Positions 17,080 to 25,232 of a stretch of 64,000 bases of DNA are shown here, piece by piece (the stretch's first letter is position 1; each line of letters starts with the position of its first letter). The DNA comes from Arthrobacter sp. StoSoilA2 (GTDB lineage Bacteria > Actinomycetota > Actinomycetes > Actinomycetales > Micrococcaceae): assembly GCF_019977195.1 (NCBI RefSeq), contig NZ_AP024643.1, forward strand, positions 3,596,001 to 3,660,000. The letters run 5' to 3'. The notes beneath the pieces were generated by a model that was not told the origin of the DNA, did no database searches, and saw only the letters and a list, made by a program, of their open reading frames with translations. Made by a program: the position numbers and the translations under genes.

Positions 17080-17457
17080 CTAGCTTTCCTGGGCCTCGGC
17101 ACGTGCCTTGGCCACGTGCGCGTGGACTTCTTCCATGTCCAGGCCCTTCACGGCCTCGATGACCTGCTCCAGCTGCTGGCCGTTGAGGGCACCCGGCTGG
17201 GAGAAGACAAGCACTTTCTCGCGGAAGGCCATGAGCGTCGGGATCGACGTAATTCCGGCTTCGGCGGCGAGCTGCTGCTCAGCCTCGGTGTCCACCTTCG
17301 CGAAGAACACATCGGGGTGTTTCTCCGAGGCTGCCCCGTAAGTGGGCGCAAACTGGCGGCACGGGCCGCACCAGGCAGCCCAGAAATCCACCAGGACAAT
17401 GTCATTGCCTTCGATGGTCGATGCGAACTGTTCTCCAGTGATGTCAACTGTAGCCAT
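17080..17457 (-). CDS. trxA: Thioredoxin
   Basis: This 125-residue protein has the thioredoxin fold with active site WAAWCGPCRQF and the cis-proline segment GITSIPTLMAF. It is slightly longer than classical TrxA (about 108) owing to a C-terminal helix (VHAHVAKARAEAQES). It reduces protein disulfides in the cytoplasm, with electrons from thioredoxin reductase, which is not in this window. It is a single gene, convergent with the ABM gene. Confidence 0.93.
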   Translation of the reverse strand: MATVDITGEQFASTIEGNDIVLVDFWAAWCGPCRQFAPTYGAASEKHPDVFFAKVDTEAEQQLAAEAGITSIPTLMAFREKVLVFSQPGALNGQQLEQVIEAVKGLDMEEVHAHVAKARAEAQES

Positions 17458-17538
17458 GTTTCCACGGTACGCGACCCCGCCCGCTAAGTCCCGTGGAGAG
17501 GGGCGTTGTTCGCTTCCCGCGTCAACGGGAATAAACGG

Positions 17539-19380
17539 CTACTTGCCCAAGACGTATTTGAGCGCGGACGCGTAGAACGGGGCCACCTTGTTGTGCCCGG
17601 TCTGGTTCATGTGCACATCATCCAGGTAGTTCCAGGTAGCCCCGGCGATAGTTGCTGTGCCGGACATCGAGATGCGGGGCCAGCCCCGGAGAGCGGCTTC
17701 GCGGGTCAAGAGCCCGTCCACCCATCGACGTTGGAAATGGCTGGCGTCATAGCGGGAGAGCACACCGGTGACAAGGATCGTACTGCGGGGATATTTGCGG
17801 CGCAGTTCATCCCACAACCGGTTGGCCTGGGACAGGATCGCGGCATCGGTGGCAAGAATCCGGGCGTCGTTTCCGCCAAGTGTCACCACCACCAGGCCTG
17901 GATTCCCTTGGGGCAAAAGGATCCGGTCCAGGACCAAGGCATCCGTCGCTGAGTTGCCACCAACCGCCGGGCTCCCCGAAACGTATCCCATCCCACCGAT
18001 GCTCCGGACCACCTGGCGGGTATAGCCAGCGGCCCGGGCACCCTGTTCGCCCCATGAATCCAGGTCCAACTGCGAGTCGCCAAGGAACACCACAGTGGAG
18101 GCATCGACTGCTTCGGCTGAATACAGCTCCTGCGTGGAATCGTTCCAGATGGTTTCCAGCTTTTGGAAGGCGACGTGCGAGCCCCTTGCATCTGTCCAGG
18201 TGTCACGCAACGGCCAACCGAACTCACCCGGGTTGATGGACCACACTTTGTATGTGGAGTGCCCCACAATCCGCGCTCCAGTGGCCGGCCCCCAGACGAG
18301 CCAGCCGTTGACGAACTGCTGCACCAGGCCCCCGGCCCGCGGAAGTTTGTCCGTGAGCGGCAAACCTAATTGACCGGCAGCTCCGCCCAGGGCCACATAG
18401 CGGTTGTGGACATCGCCGTGCGTGGTGGAATGCGCACCCGTTGCCGCCGACCAATAGACCGTGCCGCCCTGGAAGAGTTGGTAGACGAAGTCGTTTTGCC
18501 GGTTTTCCTCGCCGACCGGATATCCCAGGGCACCGTTCTGGCCGCCAGTCGCGGACCAGTAGCTCCTGATGGCTCCCGTCAGGGCCCTCGCGCCGGTCGA
18601 AGGCGACCAGATGATGGTTCCGTGCTGGTACTGCTGTGACGAGCCACCATTGCGCAGTCCCGTCGCTTCATCCGTGATGGGGTAGCCAAACTCGCCGCTT
18701 TCCAGCCCGGATTGGCGCCAGCGTTCACGGATGGCACCCATGGAGGGATGTGCCCCCGTCGCTGGCGACCATACAACAAAGCCGTGTTCGAAGACCTGGT
18801 AGGCACCGCCGTCGGGTAGTCCGGTGCGTTCGTTTCCGGCCGGGTACCCAAGGAAACCAGCCTCAAAACCCGCTCTCCCCCATGCCAAGTGGATGGATCC
18901 CGTTGTGCGTTGGGCGCCCGTTGCCGGCGAGAAACTGATCGCTCCGCGTTCGAAGATTTGCTTGGAACCTCCATTGCGCAAGCCGCTTGCAGTGTCTGTT
19001 GTGGGATAGCCGTGATAGCCGGCAGGACCGTTGGCCTCCCACCATGCGGTGCGCACTGGTCCATCGACCACTACGCGCGCCCCCGTGCGGGGCGACCACG
19101 CGATATCGCCGCCGACAAACCGTTGCACGCAGCCTGTGCTTGAGCATTCCTCCGCTGCCGTGGGGCGGATCAGCACGCTGCGGGCCCAGGTGCTGGTGCT
19201 GTAAAGCTGGCCGATGGCGCCTGTGACGGGAGGCGTGGTGGCCTGAACCTGTATGCTCCCCGATGGCGCGGCTTGCACGGGTAGAGCGGTTCCGAGCAGG
19301 CCCAGGGTCACCAGCAGCGCCGCACATGACCCGGCAATTTTGCTTCTCTTCGACGATGAAGCCGACCCTGTACAACCCAC
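17539..19380 (-). CDS. Secreted LGFP-repeat protein with C-terminal SGNH esterase domain
   Basis: This 613-residue protein has a signal peptide (hydrophobic ALLVTLGLLGTALPVQA). Six LGFP-type repeats of about 50 residues follow (residues 50-410), each with a W/FSPxTGA turn and a [L/F/Y]GYP-like end. The C-terminal SGNH/GDSL hydrolase has the block I serine in FLGDSQLDL, block III GGNDAR and block V DDVHMNQTGH. LGFP repeats anchor proteins to the mycolate or arabinogalactan layer in corynebacteria; here they probably bind envelope glycan, with the esterase removing acyl groups. The substrate is inferred only. It is divergent from the TetR gene. Confidence 0.87.
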   Translation of the reverse strand: MGCTGSASSSKRSKIAGSCAALLVTLGLLGTALPVQAAPSGSIQVQATTPPVTGAIGQLYSTSTWARSVLIRPTAAEECSSTGCVQRFVGGDIAWSPRTGARVVVDGPVRTAWWEANGPAGYHGYPTTDTASGLRNGGSKQIFERGAISFSPATGAQRTTGSIHLAWGRAGFEAGFLGYPAGNERTGLPDGGAYQVFEHGFVVWSPATGAHPSMGAIRERWRQSGLESGEFGYPITDEATGLRNGGSSQQYQHGTIIWSPSTGARALTGAIRSYWSATGGQNGALGYPVGEENRQNDFVYQLFQGGTVYWSAATGAHSTTHGDVHNRYVALGGAAGQLGLPLTDKLPRAGGLVQQFVNGWLVWGPATGARIVGHSTYKVWSINPGEFGWPLRDTWTDARGSHVAFQKLETIWNDSTQELYSAEAVDASTVVFLGDSQLDLDSWGEQGARAAGYTRQVVRSIGGMGYVSGSPAVGGNSATDALVLDRILLPQGNPGLVVVTLGGNDARILATDAAILSQANRLWDELRRKYPRSTILVTGVLSRYDASHFQRRWVDGLLTREAALRGWPRISMSGTATIAGATWNYLDDVHMNQTGHNKVAPFYASALKYVLGK

Positions 19381-19543
19381 TTCTCTACCCCTGCATCTTC
19401 GGGCGCCCAGGCGCCGTCACTGCTCCCCCACGAAGACAGTCAAGCCAGTATGTTCGACGGCGGCAGTTGAGGCAGCGGCGACGCAGCGTTTGGTGTCACA
19501 TCGTTATGTTCCAGGCAGCCGCGAGCCTTTCAATCCCAGCCTC

Positions 19544-19588
19544 TTGATACGGATTGAACAGGTGTTTAGTGTATTAAACATGCGTTTA
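19544..19588 (+). promoter_or_regulatory. tetR promoter with overlapping palindromic operator
   Basis: A -35 TTGATA (19544-19549) and -10 TAGTGT (19567-19572), spaced 17 bases, end seven bases before the ATG at 19580. The perfect inverted repeat TGTTTA-6-TAAACA (19563-19580) covers the -10 box and ends at the start codon. A second half-site GTTTA (19584-19588) pairs with the same TAAAC. This is the expected layout for TetR autorepression and a leaderless mRNA. The promoter call is by eye. Confidence 0.65.
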
Positions 19589-20257
19589 ACCGCAGAAGAT
19601 GTGACCACCCGGGCACGCATTCGCGATGCCGCCATTGGTCTGTTCGGCCGCGATGGTTTCGGTCCTGCCACCGTCCGGGCGGTGGCCTCTGCGGCGGGTG
19701 TCAGCCCCGGCTTGGTGATCCACCACTTCGGCAGCAAGGCCGGCCTGCGCGAAGCCTGCGACCAGCACGTCCTCGCGCAGACCGCCAGCCAGGGCAAGGA
19801 GAAAACCGACCCTGCCACGGCACGTCAATTGATCCAGGACTACCTCAACCACCCGGACCAGTACGCGGATGAGATCGCCTACATTCGGCGCTCCCTGGGC
19901 GACGAATCCGAGGCCGGCGACGCATTCTTCGACGCCGTGGTGCGCCAGACGCAGGACATTATCGAGGCCGGCATCGCTGCCGGCACCATCCGCGAATTCG
20001 ACGACGTCCGGTCCACCGCCGTCGTTATTGCATCCAACAGCCTCGCGATGCTCATGCTCGGCAGGCACCTCTCACGGGCGCTGGGAGCGGACGTAACAGA
20101 ACCGCACGGCATAGGACCGGAACTGCTGCGGCAACTGACCATCCCGGCGCTGGACATCTACACCAACGGCTTCTATGCGGATTCGCGGTTCCTGGAAGCG
20201 GCCCGCGACGCCCTGCAGCAAGACGCCAACAACCAAGGAAGGGAGCATGCCCCGTGA
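19580..20257 (+). CDS. TetR-family transcriptional regulator
   Basis: This 225-residue protein begins with a TetR helix-turn-helix: RARIRDAAIGLFGRDGFGPATVRAVASAAGVSPGLVIHHFGSKAGL. The C-terminal ligand domain is divergent. I chose the ATG at 19580, which directly follows the HTH-proximal promoter; a longer frame upstream lies in the non-coding divergent region. Its stop overlaps the ABC ATPase start (GTGA). It should repress itself and the two downstream transporter genes; the inducing ligand is unknown. Confidence 0.9.
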   Translation: MRLTAEDVTTRARIRDAAIGLFGRDGFGPATVRAVASAAGVSPGLVIHHFGSKAGLREACDQHVLAQTASQGKEKTDPATARQLIQDYLNHPDQYADEIAYIRRSLGDESEAGDAFFDAVVRQTQDIIEAGIAAGTIREFDDVRSTAVVIASNSLAMLMLGRHLSRALGADVTEPHGIGPELLRQLTIPALDIYTNGFYADSRFLEAARDALQQDANNQGREHAP

Positions 20258-21258
20258 CCCAGGCAATCGTCGTCGAAGGGTTGCGCAAGAAATTCGGCCA
20301 GCGCGAGGTCCTCCACGGACTCGATTTCGCCGTTGAACCGGGAACGGTCTTCGGCGTTATTGGACCGAATGGAGCGGGCAAGACCACCACCATGCGCTGC
20401 CTTCTGGATATCATCCGGCCAAGCGCGGGAACCATTTCAGTGTTGGGGCAGGATCCACGTCGCGCCGGAACCGGGCTGCGCCGCAGGATCGGTTACCTCC
20501 CCGGGGAACTCCACTTGGAGAACCGAACCACGGGCCGGCGCATGCTTGAACACTTCGCGGCCATCAGCGGCCCGGTAGAGCCAAAATATGTCAACGAGTT
20601 GGCAGAGCGGCTGGATCTGGATTTGGACCGGCAAACCCGAAAGCTCTCCAAAGGGAACAAGCAGAAGCTCGGCCTCCTGCAGGCGTTCATGCACCGCCCC
20701 GAACTCCTGGTGCTCGATGAACCAACCAGCGGCCTGGATCCCCTGGTCCAACAGGAGTTCCATGCACTCGTCCGCGAAGTGGTTGACGACGGCGCAACGG
20801 TCTTCCTCAGCTCACACGTACTGAGCGAGGTCCAGCAGGCCGCCGACGCCGTAGCTATCCTCCGTGACGGTGGGATCGTGACGATCTCCACTGTTGAGGC
20901 GTTGAGGAACGCGGCCGTACGGCAGTTGCGGTTCAACGCGGCCGGCGCAGAAAAGAACGACGTCGGCGCGCTGCTGGCGCGGGTGCCGGGCGTCGCCAAT
21001 GTTGTGCTGCGGGAGCTTGCTGGTGACGGCGCAGCGGAAGCCGCGATCGAAGCAACGGCGACACTTTCGGGTCAGGTCCAGCCACTGGTGCAGGAACTGG
21101 CCCGGCTGAACCTCACAGACCTCGTTTTGGAGGAGCCGGATTTGGAGGAAGCCGTGCTGACTCTCTACACGGGGAACTATGCGGGGACGGGGCATTACGT
21201 CGGCAACGGAAACGGACACAAATCCGTGAGCCACACGGAAGGAGCACACCATGCCTAA
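20254..21258 (+). CDS. ABC transporter ATP-binding protein (drug-efflux type)
   Basis: This 334-residue ATPase has Walker A GPNGAGKTT (about residues 36-44), the signature-like LSKGNKQKLGLLQAF, Walker B LLVLDEPTSGLD and the H-loop in FLSSHVLSE. The C-terminal 100 residues form the extension seen in DrrA-type efflux ATPases. The GTG start lies in the four-base overlap with tetR. It pairs with the membrane protein that begins inside its last codons. Confidence 0.92.
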   Translation: MTQAIVVEGLRKKFGQREVLHGLDFAVEPGTVFGVIGPNGAGKTTTMRCLLDIIRPSAGTISVLGQDPRRAGTGLRRRIGYLPGELHLENRTTGRRMLEHFAAISGPVEPKYVNELAERLDLDLDRQTRKLSKGNKQKLGLLQAFMHRPELLVLDEPTSGLDPLVQQEFHALVREVVDDGATVFLSSHVLSEVQQAADAVAILRDGGIVTISTVEALRNAAVRQLRFNAAGAEKNDVGALLARVPGVANVVLRELAGDGAAEAAIEATATLSGQVQPLVQELARLNLTDLVLEEPDLEEAVLTLYTGNYAGTGHYVGNGNGHKSVSHTEGAHHA

Positions 21259-22051
21259 GTTCCTCCCTCTCTTCACCAAGGCCCTCACTGATTCGTGGCG
21301 GTCCACTCTCGCATGGGCCCTGGGACTGACGGCTGCGATCATGCTGTACCTGCCCCTCTATCCGTCCATCGGGGGCAGCGCGCAAATGCAGCAAATGATC
21401 GACGCACTCCCCCAGGAGATGACCAAGGCCCTGAACTATGACCAGATAGCCACTGGACCTGGCTACACACAGGCCACCCTGTTCGGTCTGATCGGTTTCC
21501 TGCTGATGTCCATGGCATCCGTTGGCTGGGGCGCGGCTGCGGTGGGCGCGGACGAGGAGTCGGGGCTGCTGGAATTGACCTTGGCCCATAGCGTGACCCG
21601 GATCCAGGTGGTCCTTGAACGCGCCCTGGCCCTCGTGGTGCGCGTCGCGATACTTTCGGCCGTGGTCTTCCTGTTGGTGCTGGTCCTGAACGGGCCCTCG
21701 AAACTGGATATCGACGTCGGGCATCTCTTCGGCGCGGTAGTGCTGTTTGCCGCTTTGGCATTGCTGAGCGGAACAGCGGCGCTGTGCGTAGGTGCGCTGA
21801 CGGGACGGAAGGTTTATGCGATTGCCGCGGGTGCCGCCGTCGCCGTCCTCGGTTATGTCTTCAACGCGGTTGGCAGGCAAAGCCCCGACGTCGACTGGCT
21901 GCTGAACCTTTCGCCGTACCACTGGGCGTACGGCAATTCACCCGTGACGAACGGCGCTGATTGGGGAGCCGCAGCAGGCTTGCTTGGCATCTCTGCGGCG
22001 CTTATCGTCCTGGGCGCGGTTGCACTCCAGCGGCGGGACGTCGGTGTTTGA
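21251..22051 (+). CDS. ABC-2-type exporter permease
   Basis: This 266-residue membrane protein has six predicted helices and the layout of ABC-2 permeases: an N-terminal helix, a large extracytoplasmic loop with YPSIGGSAQMQQMIDALP, then the EESGLLELTLAHSVTR cytoplasmic coupling segment. It partners the ATPase encoded upstream (eight-base overlap) in an exporter controlled by the TetR protein. The substrate is unknown. It ends seven bases before the convergent thioesterase gene. Confidence 0.87.
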   Translation: MPKFLPLFTKALTDSWRSTLAWALGLTAAIMLYLPLYPSIGGSAQMQQMIDALPQEMTKALNYDQIATGPGYTQATLFGLIGFLLMSMASVGWGAAAVGADEESGLLELTLAHSVTRIQVVLERALALVVRVAILSAVVFLLVLVLNGPSKLDIDVGHLFGAVVLFAALALLSGTAALCVGALTGRKVYAIAAGAAVAVLGYVFNAVGRQSPDVDWLLNLSPYHWAYGNSPVTNGADWGAAAGLLGISAALIVLGAVALQRRDVGV

Positions 22052-22057
22052 GTTCCC

Positions 22058-22603
22058 CTAGGCCCACACATGCGGAGCTGGCCGGCGCGCCCCTGGGAGC
22101 GCATTGTTTTCCCGCCACTCATGGATCCAATCCGGCAATTCCAGATCAGCCGGTGGCGCACCGAACTCAGCAATGATCTCTTCCTGCGTCACCGGCTTCC
22201 CTTTATTCACCAGGCGGGTTGCGATGTGGGCGCGGGCGTAGATCTCTCCGTCCACCACCATGCGCTGCTCAAAGTAGATGGCCTTGGTGTCCAGTCCAAT
22301 GATGCGCGTTTCGATGGAGTAGCGCTGCCACAGTTGCAATGACTTGCGGAAAGCGATGGTCTCTCCCGCTGCAACGGGACTCCAGCCGCGCCTGCGCATC
22401 TTTCTCCAAATACCGCTCCGAACCATGAGGTCGAAACGGCCAAGGTCCATCAAGGAGAAATACATACCGTTGTTCACGTGCATCGCGATGTCGATGTCCG
22501 TCGGCAAAACACGCAGAGGCAATGAGGACGTTTCCCAAGCACCCAAGGGCGAACGCCTGGATGAAGTGAACAGCAGCATGAGGGTGCGAAGAAGCAAATG
22601 CAT
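22058..22603 (-). CDS. Hotdog-fold acyl-CoA thioesterase-like protein
   Basis: This 181-residue protein has the hotdog signature VLPTDIDIAMHVNNGMYFSLMDLGRFDLM, where the Asp and the HVNNG segment resemble the 4-hydroxybenzoyl-CoA thioesterase group. It is expected to hydrolyse acyl-CoA thioesters; specificity is unknown. I chose the ATG at 22603 (MHLLLRTL), which fits family N-termini; the frame opens 19 codons earlier. It is convergent with the ABC permease. Confidence 0.82.
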   Translation of the reverse strand: MHLLLRTLMLLFTSSRRSPLGAWETSSLPLRVLPTDIDIAMHVNNGMYFSLMDLGRFDLMVRSGIWRKMRRRGWSPVAAGETIAFRKSLQLWQRYSIETRIIGLDTKAIYFEQRMVVDGEIYARAHIATRLVNKGKPVTQEEIIAEFGAPPADLELPDWIHEWRENNALPGARRPAPHVWA

Positions 22604-22788
22604 GCAAGCAATGTTACCCGTGAGTAACTTCTGGGGGAAGGCCGGCCGCATGGTGGACACAGTCCCAATGAAGCTTTAGTACATCCAACGCTTTATGTCC
22701 AACGATTGCACAAACGTTTACCGCCAGTTCATCCATCCCGTGCACAATATCTGAAACCCGGAAACACCAACCCACCAGGGAGATCCCT

Positions 22789-23007
22789 TTGAGCACTCTG
22801 ACTACCAAGCCGCACGCGGACGTCTGGCCCGACCTCGCACGGCACCAGGACGTGGTACTCCGGGACGCCCGGGGCAACCGCATCGAAGGAACCATCGACG
22901 GCATGACCGATGACCGCAGCACACTCTGGGTGCAGCTCAAGGGCGGTTTGGGCCGGCAACTGGTTCACCACATGGACGGATACTGGCTGGAGACTCCCAC
23001 CGTCTGA
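22789..23007 (+). CDS. Small conserved-looking hypothetical protein
   Basis: This 72-residue protein is soluble and mildly acidic: DVVLRDARGNRIEGTIDGMTDDRSTLWVQLKGGLGRQLVHHMDGYWLE. The pattern of alternating beta-like strands suggests a small SH3-like or Tudor-like barrel, but I do not recognise the family. It has a TTG start preceded by a GGGAG ribosome site. It ends 46 bases before the channel gene, whose own promoter-like hexamer implies separate transcription. Confidence 0.6.
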   Translation: MSTLTTKPHADVWPDLARHQDVVLRDARGNRIEGTIDGMTDDRSTLWVQLKGGLGRQLVHHMDGYWLETPTV

Positions 23008-23053
23008 CCCGTTTCCCAGTGGCGCGCATTGGTGCTGTGGCTAGGATTCCCGT

Positions 23054-23827
23054 ATGACTCAAGCGCGATACCGGGACCTCGTCGAATGGCCCCTCATGGC
23101 GACGGCACTGATTTTCCTCGCCGCATATGCCTGGCAGGTCATAGGACGCGTGGACGGCGCGGCCGGCCTTCCCTTCGAAATAATCCTCTGGATTACCTGG
23201 GGGATCTTCGCGCTGGACTACTTCGCCAACCTTTGGCTGGCCGAGGATCGAAGGCGATGGTTCATCTGGAACCTGCATGAACTCCTCATCGTGGTGCTCC
23301 CCTTCTTTCGGCCGCTCCGGCTCCTTCGGCTGGTCACGCTCCTATCCGTACTGCAACGCACAGTAGGGGAAACCCTGCGCGGACGCGTGGCCACATACGT
23401 TGCCGGCTCGGCCGCCATGTTGGTGCTCATCGGTGCCCTGGCAGTGCTTGATGTGGAGCAGAATGCCCCGGACGCCAAGATCCTGACGTTCGGCGACGCT
23501 GCATGGTGGGCCATCACCACCATCACCACAGTTGGCTACGGAGACCTCTACCCTGTCACCCCCATCGGCAGGGTCGTGGCGGCAGCGCTCATGATGAGCG
23601 GGATTGCCGTCCTGGGCATCGTGACGGCCTCCATTGCCTCGTGGCTGGTGCAACGAATCGAGGAAAACGCGGAGGATGTCGCGGCGGCCGCGGAAACCAA
23701 AGCGGCAGCCGCCGAAGAACCGGTCCGCGCTGAATTGGCAGACCTTGTCACTGAAATTGCAGCGCTAAGGAGTGAGATCGCGGAGCTTCGGAAGAGCGCA
23801 GAACTTCGGAAGAGCACAGAGCTGTAG
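23054..23827 (+). CDS. Potassium channel (voltage-gated type)
   Basis: This 257-residue membrane protein has the K+ selectivity filter TITTVGYGDLYPVT between two pore helices. A four-helix N-terminal part ends in an arginine-rich S4-like helix (FRPLRLLRLVTLLSVLQR). The C-terminal 60 residues form an Ala/Glu-rich coiled coil with a short direct repeat (LRKSAELRKSTEL), which probably drives tetramerisation. TAGGAT ends six bases before the ATG without a ribosome site, so the mRNA may be leaderless. It is convergent with tRNA-Tyr. Confidence 0.9.
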   Translation: MTQARYRDLVEWPLMATALIFLAAYAWQVIGRVDGAAGLPFEIILWITWGIFALDYFANLWLAEDRRRWFIWNLHELLIVVLPFFRPLRLLRLVTLLSVLQRTVGETLRGRVATYVAGSAAMLVLIGALAVLDVEQNAPDAKILTFGDAAWWAITTITTVGYGDLYPVTPIGRVVAAALMMSGIAVLGIVTASIASWLVQRIEENAEDVAAAAETKAAAAEEPVRAELADLVTEIAALRSEIAELRKSAELRKSTEL

Positions 23828-23828
23828 C

Positions 23829-23870
23829 GCAAAAAAAATCCCCGGAACCTGATGGTTCCGGGGATTTCCC
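23829..23870 (-). terminator. Intrinsic terminator of tRNA-Tyr
   Basis: Read on the minus strand, a 14-bp stem (AAATCCCCGGAACC and complement) with a four-base loop is followed by a run of eight T residues. That is a textbook rho-independent terminator for the tRNA. Its stem can also stop the convergent channel transcript. Confidence 0.88.
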
Positions 23871-23875
23871 TTGGG

Positions 23876-23957
23876 TGGCAGATGAGGGATTCGAACCCCC
23901 GTAGGCGTTGCCAGCTGATTTACAGTCAGCCCCCTTTGGCCGCTCGGGTAATCTGCC
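23876..23957 (-). tRNA. tRNA-Tyr (anticodon GTA)
   Basis: The minus strand reads GGCAGATTACCCGAGC at the 5' end and closes with ATCTGCCA, a seven-pair acceptor stem plus the discriminator A. The anticodon loop is CTGTAAA within GACTGTAAATC, and the T-arm reads GGGTTCGAATCC. The long variable arm (class II) fits tRNA-Tyr at 82 nt. CCA is not encoded. Confidence 0.95.
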
Positions 23958-24085
23958 GAACTTCAAAAGAAGATCACTTCCGGAGACCGTTTCTTTTCGA
24001 TCCGGTAACCGAAGGCAGAGACAACCTTACAGAACTTCCGGCCAAGAATCTAATCGAGGGCTGACACGCCGGAATGGCCTGTATT

Positions 24086-24352
24086 TCAGGCTTCTCCGAG
24101 GATCCGGCCAGCCAGTTTCGCTTCAAACTTTTCTGCTTGCTCAGCCGTGATTTGGTTGAGCTCCACCGCACGCTGCAAATCCGCATGAACGCCGTCCATC
24201 CGCGAGGCCGCATCCGGCACCGGGCTCAGGACGATCGACGCCGCCACGGTCACCGCTGCCACCGCACTCGCCGCGGCTGCCGCTGCCGTACCGATCGAAC
24301 CGGCTGCCGCCGATGCGGACTTCGTGACGTAGTGGACGGCTTTGTGGCTCAT
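24086..24352 (-). CDS. Small Ala-rich membrane-type hypothetical protein
   Basis: This 88-residue protein starts at an ATG with a strong GGAGGT site upstream. Residues 9-43 form one Ala/Val-rich hydrophobic stretch (SAAAGSIGTAAAAAASAVAAVTVAASIVL). The rest is a charged helix (MDGVHADLQRAVELNQITAEQAEKFEAKLAGRILGEA) resembling SHOCT-like short C-terminal helices. It could be a single-pass membrane protein. Function is unknown. Confidence 0.65.
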   Translation of the reverse strand: MSHKAVHYVTKSASAAAGSIGTAAAAAASAVAAVTVAASIVLSPVPDAASRMDGVHADLQRAVELNQITAEQAEKFEAKLAGRILGEA

Positions 24353-24532
24353 GCTTACCTCCGGGGATGGGCTCTTCCAACTGGTACAACTCTCAAAGAT
24401 CCGCCTCGGTTCCAACCAAGCATGTGCTGTGAGCGAACTGTGAAAGTTATCCACGGCCCCATCCCGCGCCTTCCGTACTAGGCTGGATGGCAGACAAACC
24501 GCCCTTACCGGGCCCCCAACCTAAGGAGAGTC

Positions 24533-25024
24533 ATGGCAGGCGAATCAACATTCGACGTCGTCAGCAAGGTAGACAAGCAAGAGGTCGCCAACGCGCTCAA
24601 CCAGTCCCAGAAGGAAATCGCGCAGCGCTACGACTTCAAGGGAGTCGGCGCGGAAATTGACTTCAGCGGCGAAAAGATCCTGATGAAAGCCAACTCGGAG
24701 GATCGTGTCCTCGCCGTCCTGGACGTCTTCCAGTCCAAGCTCATCAAGCGTGGCATCTCCTTGAAGTCCCTGGACCAGGGCGAGCCCTACCCCTCCGGGA
24801 AGGAATTCCGGCTGGAGTGCACCATCAAGGAGGGCATCGCGCAGGACATCGCCAAGAAGATCAACAAGATCATCCGCGACGAAGCGCCCAAGTCCGTCAA
24901 GTCCCAGATCCAGGGCGACGAGCTTCGTGTCACCTCCAAGTCCCGCGATGACCTGCAGGAAACCATGAACATCCTCAAGAAGTTCGAAGAGGCAGACCTG
25001 CAGTTCGTGAACTTCCGCAGCTAG
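24533..25024 (+). CDS. YajQ-family nucleotide-binding protein
   Basis: This 163-residue protein is YajQ throughout: STFDVVSKVDKQEVANALNQ at the start and the ferredoxin-like repeat with QRYDFKG, LQFVNFR at the end. Family members bind nucleotides, and cyclic di-GMP in some species; the role in actinobacteria is unknown. It has an AAGGAG site before the ATG, and a TAGGCT -10-like hexamer lies about 50 bases upstream, giving a normal leader. A terminator follows. Confidence 0.93.
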   Translation: MAGESTFDVVSKVDKQEVANALNQSQKEIAQRYDFKGVGAEIDFSGEKILMKANSEDRVLAVLDVFQSKLIKRGISLKSLDQGEPYPSGKEFRLECTIKEGIAQDIAKKINKIIRDEAPKSVKSQIQGDELRVTSKSRDDLQETMNILKKFEEADLQFVNFRS

Positions 25025-25054
25025 GCTGCGGACGCTGCACCGCCAGCGTCATAA

Positions 25055-25097
25055 AAGCCGGGGTCCGGCGCCGCTCAGGGCGCTGGATCCCGGTTTT
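25055..25097 (+). terminator. Intrinsic terminator after yajQ
   Basis: GCCGGGGTCCGGCGCC pairs with GGCGCTGGATCCCGGT (one G-T pair and one mismatch) and is followed by TTTTTT. It lies 30 bases after the yajQ stop. Confidence 0.88.
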
Positions 25098-25188
25098 TTG
25101 TGGCTTGACTACATCGATTGTCGTAATGACAGGGGACATTAGGGCACAAACTTTTTGCGTAATCGTACCGCGGCAGTATTCTTCATCA

Positions 25189-25203
25189 TTAGGCAAGCCT
25201 AAG
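25189..25203 (+). promoter_or_regulatory. DtxR/IdeR-type iron box upstream of efeU
   Basis: TTAGGCAAGCCTAAG is an inverted repeat (TTAGGC-AA-GCCTAA) that matches the core TTAGG..AGCCTAA of DtxR/IdeR operators. It lies 30 bases before the efeU start. Iron-loaded DtxR/IdeR binding would repress the uptake operon when iron is plentiful. Confidence 0.75.
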
Positions 25204-25232
25204 TATGGCTCCCCTGAGTGAAAGAAACGCAC

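Noticed and set aside
19253..19579. Upstream extension of the TetR gene
   Set aside because: The region carries the promoter and operator and overlaps the 5' end of the divergent LGFP-esterase gene; the helix-turn-helix starts right after the ATG at 19580.
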